Made by a program: the position numbers and the translations under genes. Positions 1 through 8,592 of a DNA stretch of 35,823 nt are shown here, piece by piece. The stretch's first letter is position 1. Each line of letters begins with the position of its first letter. The stretch is from assembly GCA_049516835.1 (NCBI GenBank), contig JBEKSR010000097.1, forward strand, positions 1 to 35,823. The letters are read 5' to 3'. Origin of the DNA: Fen-178 sp049516835 (GTDB taxonomy: Bacteria; Acidobacteriota; Terriglobia; Bryobacterales; Bryobacteraceae). Below the pieces are notes generated by a model. That model searched no databases. It saw only the letters and a list, made by a program, of their open reading frames with translations, and was not told the origin of the DNA.

Positions 1-11
1 GTGTTGGTAAA

Positions 12-68
12 AGGCGTTCATCGCTGTCCTCCAAGCTCACTACCTGGAAGTTTATGCGATGAACGCCT
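12..68. repeat. 13-bp perfect inverted repeat with 31-base loop
   Basis: The arms AGGCGTTCATCGC (12-24) and GCGATGAACGCCT (56-68) are perfect reverse complements. The stretch lies downstream of the leftward permease gene and has no coding signal I can support. It could be part of a mobile-element end, a REP-like element or a transcript-end structure. No T-run follows either arm, so a simple rho-independent terminator is less likely. Confidence 0.5.
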
Positions 69-90
69 CCCGAGCACCTGCCAGGGATAC

Positions 91-141
91 CAAGGGCAAA
101 GCCCTTGACTAGCTTGCCCTCGCCCGCTTGCGGGAGTTTTT
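91..141 (+). terminator. Two stacked hairpins, the second followed by a T-run
   Basis: CAAGGGC/GCCCTTG (91-97 and 101-107) forms a 7-bp stem with a three-base loop. CCCGC/GCGGG (123-127 and 130-134) forms a second short stem followed by AGTTTTT (135-141). The T-run is on the + strand, so this would end a rightward transcript entering from the left of the window. It abuts the stop codon of the leftward permease. Confidence 0.4.
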
Positions 142-142
142 C

Positions 143-1468
143 TCAGGCAACCTTCGGCATGTCAACCACCTTCGGCTGCAAGCCCGCCTTCGCCAGCAGG
201 GCATAGACCACGAACCCGGTGAGGAAACTGTACAGCACCGCCGGCTGCACGTAGGTTTTCACCTCCGCGGATAGGGGCAGGAACGGCAAGATCCCCACCA
301 CGAACCCGGCCGCCCAGGCGACGTACCCGGCAAAATTGATTCCCGCGCGCGGCCCGGCCCAGCGCCTGCCGGAGAGCAGGTAATCCGCCGCCATGGCGCC
401 GCAGATGGGCCCGAAAGAGGCGCCTACGATGTTGAAGAAAGGAATCAGATTCGCCGCCACTCCCGTGACTGCCAGCACGATTCCGACCGCCGCTCCCGCC
501 ATGGTGGATGCCACCCGCGGCACGGCCGGGATCATGGTCGAGAAGCTGTTGCCGGCGATGAACGCGCAGAAGCACGTCGGCGGGATGGACGCGATGGCGA
601 AGAGGAAGAACATGGCGGTCCCGATCACGCCGCCGATGGAATGGATCACGTCGGCGTAATCGAAGCCCTGGCTGAGCCCCAAGCCATGCGCGCCCGCGAT
701 GGCCGCCAGCGGCAGCCCGCCCGCCACCAGCACGGCCAGCGCAATGCCCACCAGGCCGCCCCATCTGACGTCCTTTGCGTGGCGCGAATTCAGGCCGAAA
801 TCCGCGCCCGCCGCGCCCGCCGTGGCGAAAAAACCGATCACGATCGCCAGCGTCATGGTGAACGCCACGAAGGGATTGTCCTGGGCCGCTGGCGGATGGT
901 ATCGCCCGATCCCGCCGACGGTCTGGAAGAAGACCATCAGCAGCATGAGCAGCGGAATAGCGTTCAGGAGCAGTGAGACTTTCGCCACGTACCGAATGCC
1001 TTTGGCGCCTACCCAGGCCATGAGGCAGCCCCAGATGACTCCCGTCGCGATAAACGGCGGGCCGCCGGGCTGGGAGTTCATGCCGAGGCCCTTCAGTATG
1101 AATTCGCTGGCGACGGATGTGGCCACCGCGAACCAGCCGATCTGCAACAGCCCCATCAGCAGCCCCGGCATGAGGTAGCCGCCCTGCACGCCAAACGTCG
1201 AGCTTCCCACCACGTACAACGGGAAGCCGGTCTTCATCCCCAGCATGGCGGGCACCAGATAGTAGAGGGAATAGCAGAGCAACCCGGCGGCCACCAGGCC
1301 GGCCAGGCACACGGCGAGACTGCCGTGCGCGAGGGTGTCCCCGGCCATCAACCGGTAGAACGCGATCCACAGAAAAATCCCGGCGTAGCTCGGTGCGGTA
1401 TTGGCATACCACGGCGCGCGCTTCCCCATCGGGTTGGGCGCGGCTTTCGCAAGATAGTCCGGCAACAT
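143..1468 (-). CDS. NCS1-family purine/cytosine-type permease
   Basis: An integral membrane transporter of 441 residues, the usual length for the nucleobase:cation symporter-1 family (CodB/cytosine permease type). Members import nucleobases, hydantoins or related thiamine precursors with H+ or Na+. About twelve hydrophobic segments are visible. The N-terminal motif NPMGKRAPWYANTAPSYAG and the segment around GMNSQPGG fit this family. The start is taken as the ATG at 1468 because AAGGAG sits 5 bases upstream of it; an in-frame ATG 24 codons earlier has no such site and would overlap the divergent gene region. A -10-like TATACT lies about 42 bases upstream on the same strand. The gene is monocistronic and divergent from an MFS gene. 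Substrate cannot be read from the sequence; the family call is fairly safe. Confidence 0.8.
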   Translation of the reverse strand: MLPDYLAKAAPNPMGKRAPWYANTAPSYAGIFLWIAFYRLMAGDTLAHGSLAVCLAGLVAAGLLCYSLYYLVPAMLGMKTGFPLYVVGSSTFGVQGGYLMPGLLMGLLQIGWFAVATSVASEFILKGLGMNSQPGGPPFIATGVIWGCLMAWVGAKGIRYVAKVSLLLNAIPLLMLLMVFFQTVGGIGRYHPPAAQDNPFVAFTMTLAIVIGFFATAGAAGADFGLNSRHAKDVRWGGLVGIALAVLVAGGLPLAAIAGAHGLGLSQGFDYADVIHSIGGVIGTAMFFLFAIASIPPTCFCAFIAGNSFSTMIPAVPRVASTMAGAAVGIVLAVTGVAANLIPFFNIVGASFGPICGAMAADYLLSGRRWAGPRAGINFAGYVAWAAGFVVGILPFLPLSAEVKTYVQPAVLYSFLTGFVVYALLAKAGLQPKVVDMPKVA

Positions 1469-1509
1469 GGCCACTCCTTTTGGTTCCCAACAACCTTCAC
1501 GAAGCGGCC

Positions 1510-1515
1510 AGTATA
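1510..1515 (-). promoter_or_regulatory. Putative -10 box (TATACT) of the permease gene
   Basis: TATACT on the minus strand would give a leader of about 35 bases before the ATG at 1468. I see no convincing -35 hexamer. Confidence 0.3.
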
Positions 1516-1553
1516 CTACACTGCACCGTCCGACTCCCACCCCGCGAAACTGC

Positions 1554-1559
1554 TACAAT
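1554..1559 (+). promoter_or_regulatory. Putative -10 box (TACAAT) of the MFS gene
   Basis: TACAAT lies 36 bases upstream of the chosen GTG start at 1596. No clear -35 box is visible. The two divergent promoters would be about 45 bases apart. Confidence 0.3.
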
Positions 1560-1595
1560 CCGTTTTCATATTTCAATTGCTGGCATGGCGCCACC

Positions 1596-2801
1596 GTGAT
1601 CCGACGGATTTTCAAAGCGTTTCATTACCGGGATTTCCGCCTGATGTGGATCGGCGCCTGCACCTCCGCCATCGGCACCTGGATGCAGATGCTGACGCAG
1701 AGCTGGCTGATCTGGAAGATGAGCCACAGCACCTTCCTACTGTCCTTGGACCCCATCCTGCAGGCGACTCCGATCTTCCTCTTCTCGCTGGTGGGCGGTG
1801 TGTTTGCCGACCGCATCGAACGCCGCCACTTGCTGATGTTTTCCCAATTCGTTCAGATGTCGTGCGCGCTGGTGCTGACTTTCCTGGTCGGCTTCCACGT
1901 GGTGAAGGTCTGGCACTTTCTGACCTGCTCCTTCGTGGTGGGTTTCGCGCAGGCGTTCGGCGGGCCGGCCTATACGGCGCTCATCCCCACTCTGGTCAGC
2001 AAAGAGGATATGCCCAACGCCATCGCCCTGAACTCCATCCAGTTCAATGCGGCGGTGATGATCGGGCCGGCCTTGGGGGGAGTGGCTCTGGCCAAGCTCG
2101 GCGCCACCTGGTGCTTTGCGCTGAACACACTATCGTTTCTGGCCCCGGTCGTCGCACTGATGATGCTGACGGTTCGCTTCCTGCCCGAGAAAACCACCGC
2201 AAGCATCCTGGGCAGTATGAAAGAGGGCATCCGGTTCGTTCGCAAACAGGGCGCCATGGAGGGGCTCATCGTGCTGGCGTTCTGCATGACGGCCCTATCC
2301 CTGCCGATGAGGACCCTCCTTCCGGTGTTCGCCACGGATATCCTTCACAGAGATTCGGGCACGTTCGCGCTGTTCCTGTCCATATCGGGCACAGGCTCGG
2401 TGGTGGGCGCGCTGGCCGTGGCCGGATTGGGCAACGTCCGCAACAAAGGCCGCATTGCTCTCGCCATGATGGTCTGCCTGGGAGCCTGCATTTCGGGCTT
2501 TGGTCTTTCCCGCTCCGTCGGGTTGAGCTGCATGATGCTGTTCTTTTCCGGCGCGTCGACGATGGCCGTCTTCGCCATGGTGAGTTCCCTGGTGCAGCTC
2601 ATCGTGACCAACCAGATGCGAGGCCGCGTCATGAGCGTGTATAACTTCTCCTTCCGCAGTGGGATGCCTGTGGGAAACCTGTTGGCTGGATGGCTCGTCC
2701 CAGTATTTACGGCCCCCGCCGTGCTCGCCGTGAACGGAGCGCTGCTGATTGCTCTGGGCCTGTACTTCCTCCTGGTGCAACGAAGGGTCGCCGCGCTTTG
2801 A
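1596..2801 (+). CDS. MFS transporter, EntS-like exporter family
   Basis: A 401-residue major facilitator protein with about twelve transmembrane helices. The opening RRIFKAFHYRDFRLMW and the loop 2-3 motif GGVFADRIERR (residues about 67-77) are typical of the MFS_3/enterobactin-exporter group, which usually exports siderophores, drugs or metabolites by proton antiport. The GTG at 1596 is chosen because the conserved family N-terminus begins there. The frame stays open upstream to 1467, but that extension would overlap the divergent permease start and reads as low-complexity sequence. No clear Shine-Dalgarno is visible. The following TPR gene starts 17 bases after the stop, so the two may be co-transcribed. 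The substrate is unknown. Confidence 0.8.
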   Translation: MIRRIFKAFHYRDFRLMWIGACTSAIGTWMQMLTQSWLIWKMSHSTFLLSLDPILQATPIFLFSLVGGVFADRIERRHLLMFSQFVQMSCALVLTFLVGFHVVKVWHFLTCSFVVGFAQAFGGPAYTALIPTLVSKEDMPNAIALNSIQFNAAVMIGPALGGVALAKLGATWCFALNTLSFLAPVVALMMLTVRFLPEKTTASILGSMKEGIRFVRKQGAMEGLIVLAFCMTALSLPMRTLLPVFATDILHRDSGTFALFLSISGTGSVVGALAVAGLGNVRNKGRIALAMMVCLGACISGFGLSRSVGLSCMMLFFSGASTMAVFAMVSSLVQLIVTNQMRGRVMSVYNFSFRSGMPVGNLLAGWLVPVFTAPAVLAVNGALLIALGLYFLLVQRRVAAL

Positions 2802-2818
2802 GGTAAGAGGACGAGAAC

Positions 2819-3487
2819 ATGATTTTAGGACTGGCAATGGCAGGCTTCATGGCTGCCGCTCCTTCCGCGCTCGAAACGGCGCGCGACCAGCAGGATCGCG
2901 CTACGCTCGAAAAGATGGTCAATGAATACTCGGCTGTGGCGGCCAAGGCCCCCACCAACGCCGACGCTCAATACCGGCTGGCGCTGGCGGCCTCCTACCT
3001 GGCGGAGGTCGCCATCGAGCAGCACGACCGGAAGCAGGGACGGCAGGCCGCCGAACAGGGAATCAAGGCGGCCGAGAAGGCCATCTCACTCAAGCCCGAT
3101 GCCGAATACTATCGCGTGCTGGCCACTCTTTGCGGCCAGGCAATCACGGATGTCCTCAGCGGCCTCAGCTACGGCCCACGCGCCAGAGACGCCGTCGACC
3201 GGGCCGTCGAGAGAGCGCCCAAGTCCTCGTCCGTCTACGTAGCCCGCGGAGTCGGCAGCTATTATCTGCCTGCCCCGTTGGGCGGCGGCGCGAAACAGGC
3301 CATCGCCGATTTCCAAAAGGCCCTTGATCTCGATCCCAAAAATGCGGAAGCGTACTTGTGGCTGGGGCTCAGCCTCCGCAAGGAGAACCGGGACGCGGAA
3401 GCGCGCCAGGCCTTCGCCAAGTCGCTCGAGATGAATCCGAACCGCATCTGGGCCAGGCAGCAGTTGGAAAAGACGCCGGTCAAATGA
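2819..3487 (+). CDS. Secreted TPR-repeat protein
   Basis: A 222-residue protein with a short hydrophobic N-terminus (residues 1-15, likely a Sec signal ending near AAAPSA) followed by helical tetratricopeptide-like repeats. The clearest repeats are residues 85-105 (AEKAISLKPDAEYYRVLATL region) and 160-218, where alternating Ala/Leu/Tyr helices carry DLDPKNAEAYLWLGLSL and EMNPNRIWARQQL. TPR proteins mediate protein-protein contacts, and the predicted location is the periplasm or outer-membrane face. The stop codon overlaps the start of the next gene (ATGA), indicating translational coupling with the membrane protein at 3484. A purine-rich AGAGGACGAGAAC segment precedes the ATG. The exact function is unknown. 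Confidence 0.7.
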   Translation: MILGLAMAGFMAAAPSALETARDQQDRATLEKMVNEYSAVAAKAPTNADAQYRLALAASYLAEVAIEQHDRKQGRQAAEQGIKAAEKAISLKPDAEYYRVLATLCGQAITDVLSGLSYGPRARDAVDRAVERAPKSSSVYVARGVGSYYLPAPLGGGAKQAIADFQKALDLDPKNAEAYLWLGLSLRKENRDAEARQAFAKSLEMNPNRIWARQQLEKTPVK

Positions 3488-5055
3488 AGCGCCTGGCGAT
3501 CGCCGTTTCAGCCGTTGCGCTCGCGCTCCTGACGTTCGTTCAATTCCCGGGCCACACCTGGCTGCAGCAGGATACCCAGATTTATGCGCCGGTTCTCGAG
3601 CACCTGCGGGACCCCTCGGTGCTGCGCAACGAGATACTCGTCCAGCAGCCGCTCGCCGCGTACACTCTTTACGACGAAGCGGCGCTGGCTCTGCGCGGTC
3701 TTACGGGCTTCGGTTTCCGCGAGGTGCTGGAGTTCGAGCAGGTGCTGGCCCGCGCCTTGGGCATCTGGGGGCTGTACCTGATGGCCGAAGCGCTGGGGCT
3801 TTCGATGGGCCCGGCCCTGCTGGTTTCCGCCATCTGTTCATTGGGCGCGACGATTGCGGGCCCCACGGTTCTGTCCATCGAGTACGAGCCGACGCCGCGC
3901 GCCTTCGCCGTGCCCCTGTTGATCTGCGCCGTGGGCCTGGCGGCTCACCGCCGGTATCTGGGCGCCGGCATCGCGGCCGCCTGCGCGTTTCTGTGCCATC
4001 CCCCCACGACGCTTCCGTTCCTGGCGGTGTACCTTGTGCTGGTAACCTGGCGCCGGCGCTGGTGGGGACTCGCGCCGATGCTCGCGGCGGTGGCGATTCT
4101 ACTGATTGCCGCGCGCGGCCAGGCGCCGGCGTTCTTCGCGCATCTCACGCCGCTTCAGGAACAACTCCAGCGCATGCGCGCGTCATACGTCTGGATTTCC
4201 ACCTGGCCGGCCGCGCTGATTGTCCATCACCTGATCCTGTTCGCGATCCTGCTGATGGCATTCGTTCGCATCCGGCGCGAAATTCCTCTGGAGCTCCGGG
4301 TCCTGGTGCTCGGCCTGGGCATTCTGGGCGTGGCGAGCATGCCCGTCTCCTGGCTTCTGCTGGAACATTGGCGATGGGCGCTGGTGCCGCAGCTCCAGCC
4401 CATGCGCGCGCTGCTGTTCGTCGCGCTGATGGTGCAGTTCCTGACCGCAGCGGCGGGCGTAAAGGCAGTCGTGCGCCATCGTCCGTTCGAGGCTCTCCCT
4501 TGGTTTGCTCTGGCCTACCTGCTACCGCTTCAGCCGGTGGTCACCGCGCCTTTTGCGTGGAACCGCATCGCACTGGTTCTGGCGCTCGCCGCCCTGACGG
4601 CTCTGGCGGTTTGGCGAACGCCGCGATTCGCGCCGCTGGCGGCCGTAGCGGCATTCTTCGCGATTCCCACGTTGGGGGGAGTCGTCACCTATCCCCACCT
4701 GCACACGCCGGAGCTGGCACAGCTTTCCGCGTGGGCGCGCGCTTCCACTCCCCGGGACGCGGTTTTCCTTTTCCCCGATGCGGCCCGCGGCCTCGATCCG
4801 GGCATATTCCGCGCCGAAGCCCTGCGCGCGGTTTACGTCGATTGGAAAGCCGGCGGCCAGGCAAATTACCTCAAGGAGTTCGGCGACGAGTGGTGGTCCC
4901 GCTGGCAGCAGACCATGGCCTGCGGCTTCAAGCCTGCGGATATGGCGAAGTACGAGGGTTTGGGGATCGGCTACGTAGTGTTGCAGTCCCCCAACCGGCT
5001 GCCACGCGCGGCGGCATTCCAGAACGCAAAGTACGCCGCGTATGCCGTCCGGTGA
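3484..5055 (+). CDS. Polytopic membrane protein, possibly GT-C-like
   Basis: A 523-residue protein starting at the ATG that overlaps the previous stop (ATGA). It has about ten to eleven hydrophobic segments between residues 5 and 400 and a soluble C-terminal domain of roughly 120 residues. This layout, with an early periplasmic loop containing QQDTQIYAPVLEH, resembles GT-C-type polyprenol-dependent glycosyltransferases or related membrane proteins of unknown function. No decisive catalytic motif is visible, so the enzyme assignment is only a possibility. The C-terminal region TPRDAVFLFPDAARGL resembles the 'is-it-lethal-to-act' type loops of such proteins only weakly. It is coupled to the upstream TPR protein, suggesting they work together at the envelope. 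The transcript probably ends in the inverted repeat at 5061-5126. Confidence 0.55.
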   Translation: MKRLAIAVSAVALALLTFVQFPGHTWLQQDTQIYAPVLEHLRDPSVLRNEILVQQPLAAYTLYDEAALALRGLTGFGFREVLEFEQVLARALGIWGLYLMAEALGLSMGPALLVSAICSLGATIAGPTVLSIEYEPTPRAFAVPLLICAVGLAAHRRYLGAGIAAACAFLCHPPTTLPFLAVYLVLVTWRRRWWGLAPMLAAVAILLIAARGQAPAFFAHLTPLQEQLQRMRASYVWISTWPAALIVHHLILFAILLMAFVRIRREIPLELRVLVLGLGILGVASMPVSWLLLEHWRWALVPQLQPMRALLFVALMVQFLTAAAGVKAVVRHRPFEALPWFALAYLLPLQPVVTAPFAWNRIALVLALAALTALAVWRTPRFAPLAAVAAFFAIPTLGGVVTYPHLHTPELAQLSAWARASTPRDAVFLFPDAARGLDPGIFRAEALRAVYVDWKAGGQANYLKEFGDEWWSRWQQTMACGFKPADMAKYEGLGIGYVVLQSPNRLPRAAAFQNAKYAAYAVR

Positions 5056-5060
5056 CGGGC

Positions 5061-5126
5061 AAAAGGGGACAGACGCATTTATCCGCAGCGAGGAATTCCT
5101 CGTTGAAAATGCGCCTGTCCCGTTTT
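5061..5126. repeat. REP-like inverted repeat between convergent genes, copy 1
   Basis: The arms AAAAGGGGACAGACGCATTT (5061-5080) and AAATGCGCCTGTCCCGTTTT (5107-5126) are reverse complements with two mismatches. Between them sits a perfect 14-base palindrome, CGAGGAATTCCTCG (5089-5102). The element lies exactly between the convergent stops of the membrane protein (5055) and the DUF2442 gene (5133). The same arms recur at 32897-32952. It could act as a bidirectional transcription stop. Its sequence resembles the REP elements mobilised by Y1-type (RAYT) transposases, but none is present in this window. Confidence 0.7.
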
Positions 5127-5132
5127 CCCGGC

Positions 5133-5405
5133 TCAAGCCGGCTCCGGAACCCGAATCGGTTTACCTGTGGCGAGGCTGTATAAAACGTCCGGACAGAAAT
5201 CTACTCCGTTAGGCCAGACGATTGTCCCCGCCTCGGGGTCCACCCGAACCTGCTTGAAGAATTCTACGTCCTCCAACTGACCGAACACTCCCCCGCGGCC
5301 GACGATCCGTTGTCGGAAATCGAGTTCCCTCGTCGTACCATCGGTGAAACTCAGCTCCAGGCGAAAGTCGCATATGTGCCCGACTCGCTTAACTCTCGGA
5401 AACAT
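5133..5405 (-). CDS. DUF2442 domain protein
   Basis: A 90-residue protein matching the small DUF2442 family. The pattern is an N-terminal strand RVKRVGHICDFRLELSFTDG followed by a TRELDF segment, a central VFGQLEDVEFFKQVRVDPEAGTIVWPNG block (residues about 40-68) and a terminal PDVLYSLA. The 'W.NG.D..PD.L' end is the family signature. DUF2442 genes are commonly found next to DUF4160 genes and are suspected toxin-antitoxin-like partners, but I see no DUF4160 partner here. The ATG at 5405 is the first in frame. The 116 bases between this gene and the ADOP stop at 5522 hold no supported feature. The biological role is unknown. Confidence 0.75.
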   Translation of the reverse strand: MFPRVKRVGHICDFRLELSFTDGTTRELDFRQRIVGRGGVFGQLEDVEFFKQVRVDPEAGTIVWPNGVDFCPDVLYSLATGKPIRVPEPA

Positions 5406-5521
5406 GGGTCACGTCCTGTTCCAGAGGCTTCATTCTCTACCGGCTGAGCGTTTTGCAGCCGGTGCCAGTTCTGCATCTACGTCGCGTACCGGATTCGGTA
5501 AGTGGGCAGGCCACCAGGCCA

Positions 5522-7924
5522 TCACTCGTAGCGTAATGCCACCATCGGATCGACTCTCGCCGCCCGCCGCGCGGGAATATAGCTTGCCAGCAAGGCTACG
5601 GCCGTCAGCAGGAGAGACGCCAGCGCGAAGGTGAGCGGGTCGGTCGGCGTGATGCCATAGACGTAGCCCGCCATAACGCGGCTCAGAACCAGAGCGCCCG
5701 CCAAACCCAGCGCCACTCCCAACAGCGTCACCCCAAGCCCTTCCCGCAGCACCAGACGCAGCACCTCGCGGCGGCTCGCTCCCAGGGCCATGCGGACGGC
5801 CATTTCCTTTGTGCGCCGGCTCACCGTGCAGGACATCACCCCGAAGATTCCCACCGCGGAAAGCGCCAGGGCCAAAGCCGAGAAGATCCACAGCAGGGTC
5901 ATCGGGAAACGAATCGCCCCGTAGGTTTCCGACACCATCTCGCTCAGGGCCCGGACCTGGTTCACGGGCTGTTCCTTGTCGAAAAACAGCACGGCATCGC
6001 GCAGGGCCGGCACCACGCTCATGGGCGGCACGGCAGTTCGCACAACCAGGAACACCGACGGCGCCGGGTTCTGTGGGAACGGCACGTACACGGCGGCTTC
6101 CGGCCGCCAGAGGTCGCCGCTTCGAACGTCCTTTACTACGCCCACGATCTCGAGAGGCTGGGAGAAGCCGGAATTTTTTCCGGAGTAGACGCGGGCCAGG
6201 ACCGTGAGATGGCTCCCCAGCGGACTGGAGTGCGGCCAGTAACGGCGTGCCACGGTTTCGCTGATGATGGCAACCGGCGTCGCGCCCTCGTTGTCGCTCT
6301 CCGTGAACTCGCGCCCCGCCACCAGGCGCGTTCCCATGGCGTTCAGAAAGTCGGGCGTCACGATTCTGTAGTACGCAGTCGGTTCCTGTCCGGGCGCCGC
6401 CGGGGGCTGGCCTTGCGGCTGGAAAAAAACGTTGGCGCCGCCGCCTTCGGCTCCCGCGGTTTTCACGCCGGGTATGTTCTCGATCTTCTGCATCAGTTCC
6501 TGGTAGAAGACCGCCTGTTGCGACGCGGACGCATACTTGTAATCGGGCAGACGGAGCCTCATGGTGACGACGTTCGTGGGGTCGATGCCGAGGTCTACGT
6601 TCACCAGTTCGACGAAAGTTCGCACCAGCAGGCCCGCGCCGGTCAACAAGACCAGTGCCAGCGCCATCTCACAAACCACCAGCGCGTGGCGCAGCCGCCG
6701 GCGGCCCGGCTCGGCGGTGGCACTCAACCCGCCTTCCTTCAGCGACTCGCTTAGTCCGGTCTTCGCCGTCGCCCAGGACGGCGCCAGGCCGAAGATCGCT
6801 CCCGTTGCCATGGTGATCGCCAGGCTGAACACCAGCACACGCCAATCGATGTCGATGACCCTGGCGTTTGGGAGACTGAGTTGGTAGCGAGCCATGGCCA
6901 GCGTAAGCAGGCGGTCTCCCGTGTAGGCCAGCAGGAGTCCCAGCGCTCCGCCGCCAACGGCAAGCAACAGGCTTTCGGTGAGCAACTGCGAGATCAGCCG
7001 CCGGCGAGTGGCGCCCATGGCGACGCGGATGGCGACCTCGCGCTTCCGTCCAGTGGCGCGCGCCAGAAGCAGGTTGGCCACGTTGACGCAGGCGATCAGC
7101 AGCACGAACATGACCGCGCCCAACATAATCAATAGCGGCGTCTGCATATGACGATGATAGGCGGCATGCAAAGGCTCCACTTTGATGCCCCAACCTTGGT
7201 CGGCTGCGGGATATTCCCGGGCCAGGGTACCGGCCAAAGCGTTCATCGCAGCCTGTGCCTGAGGGATGCTCCAGCCGGCCTTGAGCCGCGCCTGCGTTTG
7301 CAGCTCCCGTGAAGTGCCGCGCCCGGTTTCGCTGCGCTCTTCGGACGTGAGCACCAGCGGAACGAAGACATCCATTTCCTGGTCCCAGGTGAAACGGAAC
7401 GAGGCGGGCATCACGCCCACAATCGTGTAGCGCTTCTGGTCGAGGGCGATCGTCTTGCCCAGAATAGAGGGGTCGGAGCCGTAACGCATCTGCCACAGAC
7501 GATGGCCGATGACGGCCACCTGGTCGTGGCCCGGTTCCGTCTCTTCACGGGTCGGAAAACGTCCCAGGAGCGGCTGCACGCCAAACATCGGCAGCAGCTC
7601 GGCCGATGCCTTGATGCCATCCACACTCTCCGGCCGGTTCCCTTCCGTAATGTTGAACCCCGACCAGCGAAAGTAGGCGACATATTGGAAAACCCCGGTC
7701 TTGGCGATATCCGCGATGTTGGGGGCCGAGACGCCCGTCTGAATGTAGCCCTCGCCCTTCTGATCGCGCCACTGCCCCAGCCCCACGAGCTGCTCCGGAT
7801 TCGGATAAGGCAACGGGCGAAGAATAACCGCATCGACCAGGCTGAAGATTGCGGCGTTGGCGCCGATGCCCAGTGCCAGTGTAAGCACCGCCACGGCCGC
7901 GAAGCCTGGATTCTTGGCCAACAC
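5522..7924 (-). CDS. ADOP family permease (MacB/FtsX-like)
   Basis: At least 800 residues in the duplicated MacB_PCD-FtsX layout characteristic of acidobacterial duplicated orphan permeases. There is an N-terminal helix (AVLTLALGIGANAAIFSLV), a first periplasmic domain (about 40-260), an FtsX block (about 265-400, with RKREVAIRVAMGATRRRL), a helix near 420-440, a second periplasmic domain (about 450-660) and a second FtsX block (about 675-795, with RTKEMAVRMALGASRREVL). Members look like the permease half of MacB-type transporters but lack the ATPase. Position 7924 is a GTG. However, the family-typical N-terminus RTLLQDLRYGLR is encoded just upstream in frame and would require a CTG start at 7963, one base after the ydcF-like stop. 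Either a rare CTG start is used or the ATG was lost. It probably shares a transcript with the ydcF-like gene. The transported substrate is unknown. Confidence 0.85.
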   Translation of the reverse strand: MLAKNPGFAAVAVLTLALGIGANAAIFSLVDAVILRPLPYPNPEQLVGLGQWRDQKGEGYIQTGVSAPNIADIAKTGVFQYVAYFRWSGFNITEGNRPESVDGIKASAELLPMFGVQPLLGRFPTREETEPGHDQVAVIGHRLWQMRYGSDPSILGKTIALDQKRYTIVGVMPASFRFTWDQEMDVFVPLVLTSEERSETGRGTSRELQTQARLKAGWSIPQAQAAMNALAGTLAREYPAADQGWGIKVEPLHAAYHRHMQTPLLIMLGAVMFVLLIACVNVANLLLARATGRKREVAIRVAMGATRRRLISQLLTESLLLAVGGGALGLLLAYTGDRLLTLAMARYQLSLPNARVIDIDWRVLVFSLAITMATGAIFGLAPSWATAKTGLSESLKEGGLSATAEPGRRRLRHALVVCEMALALVLLTGAGLLVRTFVELVNVDLGIDPTNVVTMRLRLPDYKYASASQQAVFYQELMQKIENIPGVKTAGAEGGGANVFFQPQGQPPAAPGQEPTAYYRIVTPDFLNAMGTRLVAGREFTESDNEGATPVAIISETVARRYWPHSSPLGSHLTVLARVYSGKNSGFSQPLEIVGVVKDVRSGDLWRPEAAVYVPFPQNPAPSVFLVVRTAVPPMSVVPALRDAVLFFDKEQPVNQVRALSEMVSETYGAIRFPMTLLWIFSALALALSAVGIFGVMSCTVSRRTKEMAVRMALGASRREVLRLVLREGLGVTLLGVALGLAGALVLSRVMAGYVYGITPTDPLTFALASLLLTAVALLASYIPARRAARVDPMVALRYE

Positions 7925-7964
7925 CCGAAGGCCGTAACGCAGGTCCTGAAGTAGTGTTCGCAGG

Positions 7965-8570
7965 CTACACCCCCACCCCCACGCGCCAGAGCAGGTATCC
8001 GACGGCCTGCTTGATATGATTCCAGCGGTCGCGAAGCGGTTCCGGGTTGTGCTCCTTGCGCGGCGAACCGTACGCCTTTAAGCCGCGGGATTCGAGCATC
8101 TTCTTGACGCGATAAATGTGGTACCCGTCGCTCACCACGATGGCGGAATTGAGACCCATGCGGCACATGATTTCGCCCGCCAGGGTGGTGGAATACACCG
8201 TGCTCCCGCCCTCGGTTTCCACAACGATGGCCTCGGGGGGCACGCCGCGGTTGATCAGGTACGAGCGGCCCACGCCGCCTTCGGTAAACACCGGCTCGCC
8301 GCCGGCGCCGCCAGTGGTCATGATCCGGGGCGCCAGCTTGCGCTGGTACAGTTCCAGCGCGTGGTCCAGCCGCGCGCGAAATACCTGTGAAGGCCGGCCC
8401 CGATACTCGGCCGCGCCCAGCACCAGGATCACATCCGCCGGTTGCGCTTCCTCGCGCGTGGATTGCTGCCCGATGCGCACGGAGAGGTAACCGACGGAAA
8501 CCATCAGTCCCGCCAGTGCCGCCGCCATGGCGATCCATACGGCGCGCTTTACGTGCGGTATTCTGAACAT
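7965..8570 (-). CDS. YdcF/SanA-like DUF218 envelope protein
   Basis: A 201-residue protein with one N-terminal membrane anchor (residues about 9-30) and a DUF218 domain. Visible signatures are ADVILVLGAAEYRGRPS (residues about 44-60), an Arg-Leu-Asp helix RARLDHALELY, the glycine-rich ITTGG-like MTTGGAGGEP, the EGGSTVYSTTLAGE block and VVSDGYHIYRVKKM. DUF218 proteins such as SanA, YdcF and ElyC act at the envelope; ElyC affects lipid-carrier use in peptidoglycan and ECA synthesis. An AAGG sits 8 bases upstream of the ATG, and a TACAAT -10-like box lies 11 bases upstream of it. The gene diverges from the methyltransferase gene over only 22 bases. The ADOP reading frame begins at or just after its stop. 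Confidence 0.75.
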   Translation of the reverse strand: MFRIPHVKRAVWIAMAAALAGLMVSVGYLSVRIGQQSTREEAQPADVILVLGAAEYRGRPSQVFRARLDHALELYQRKLAPRIMTTGGAGGEPVFTEGGVGRSYLINRGVPPEAIVVETEGGSTVYSTTLAGEIMCRMGLNSAIVVSDGYHIYRVKKMLESRGLKAYGSPRKEHNPEPLRDRWNHIKQAVGYLLWRVGVGV

Positions 8571-8580
8571 TCGGAAACCT

Positions 8581-8587
8581 TATTGTA
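8581..8587. promoter_or_regulatory. Bidirectional -10-like box between divergent genes
   Basis: TATTGTA reads as a -10-like TATTGT (8581-8586) on the + strand, with the ATG of the methyltransferase exactly 7 bases beyond its last base. On the - strand it reads TACAAT (8587-8582), 11 bases before the ydcF-like ATG. The + strand transcript would be leaderless. No convincing -35 element is seen for either direction. Confidence 0.4.
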
Positions 8588-8592
8588 ATCAG

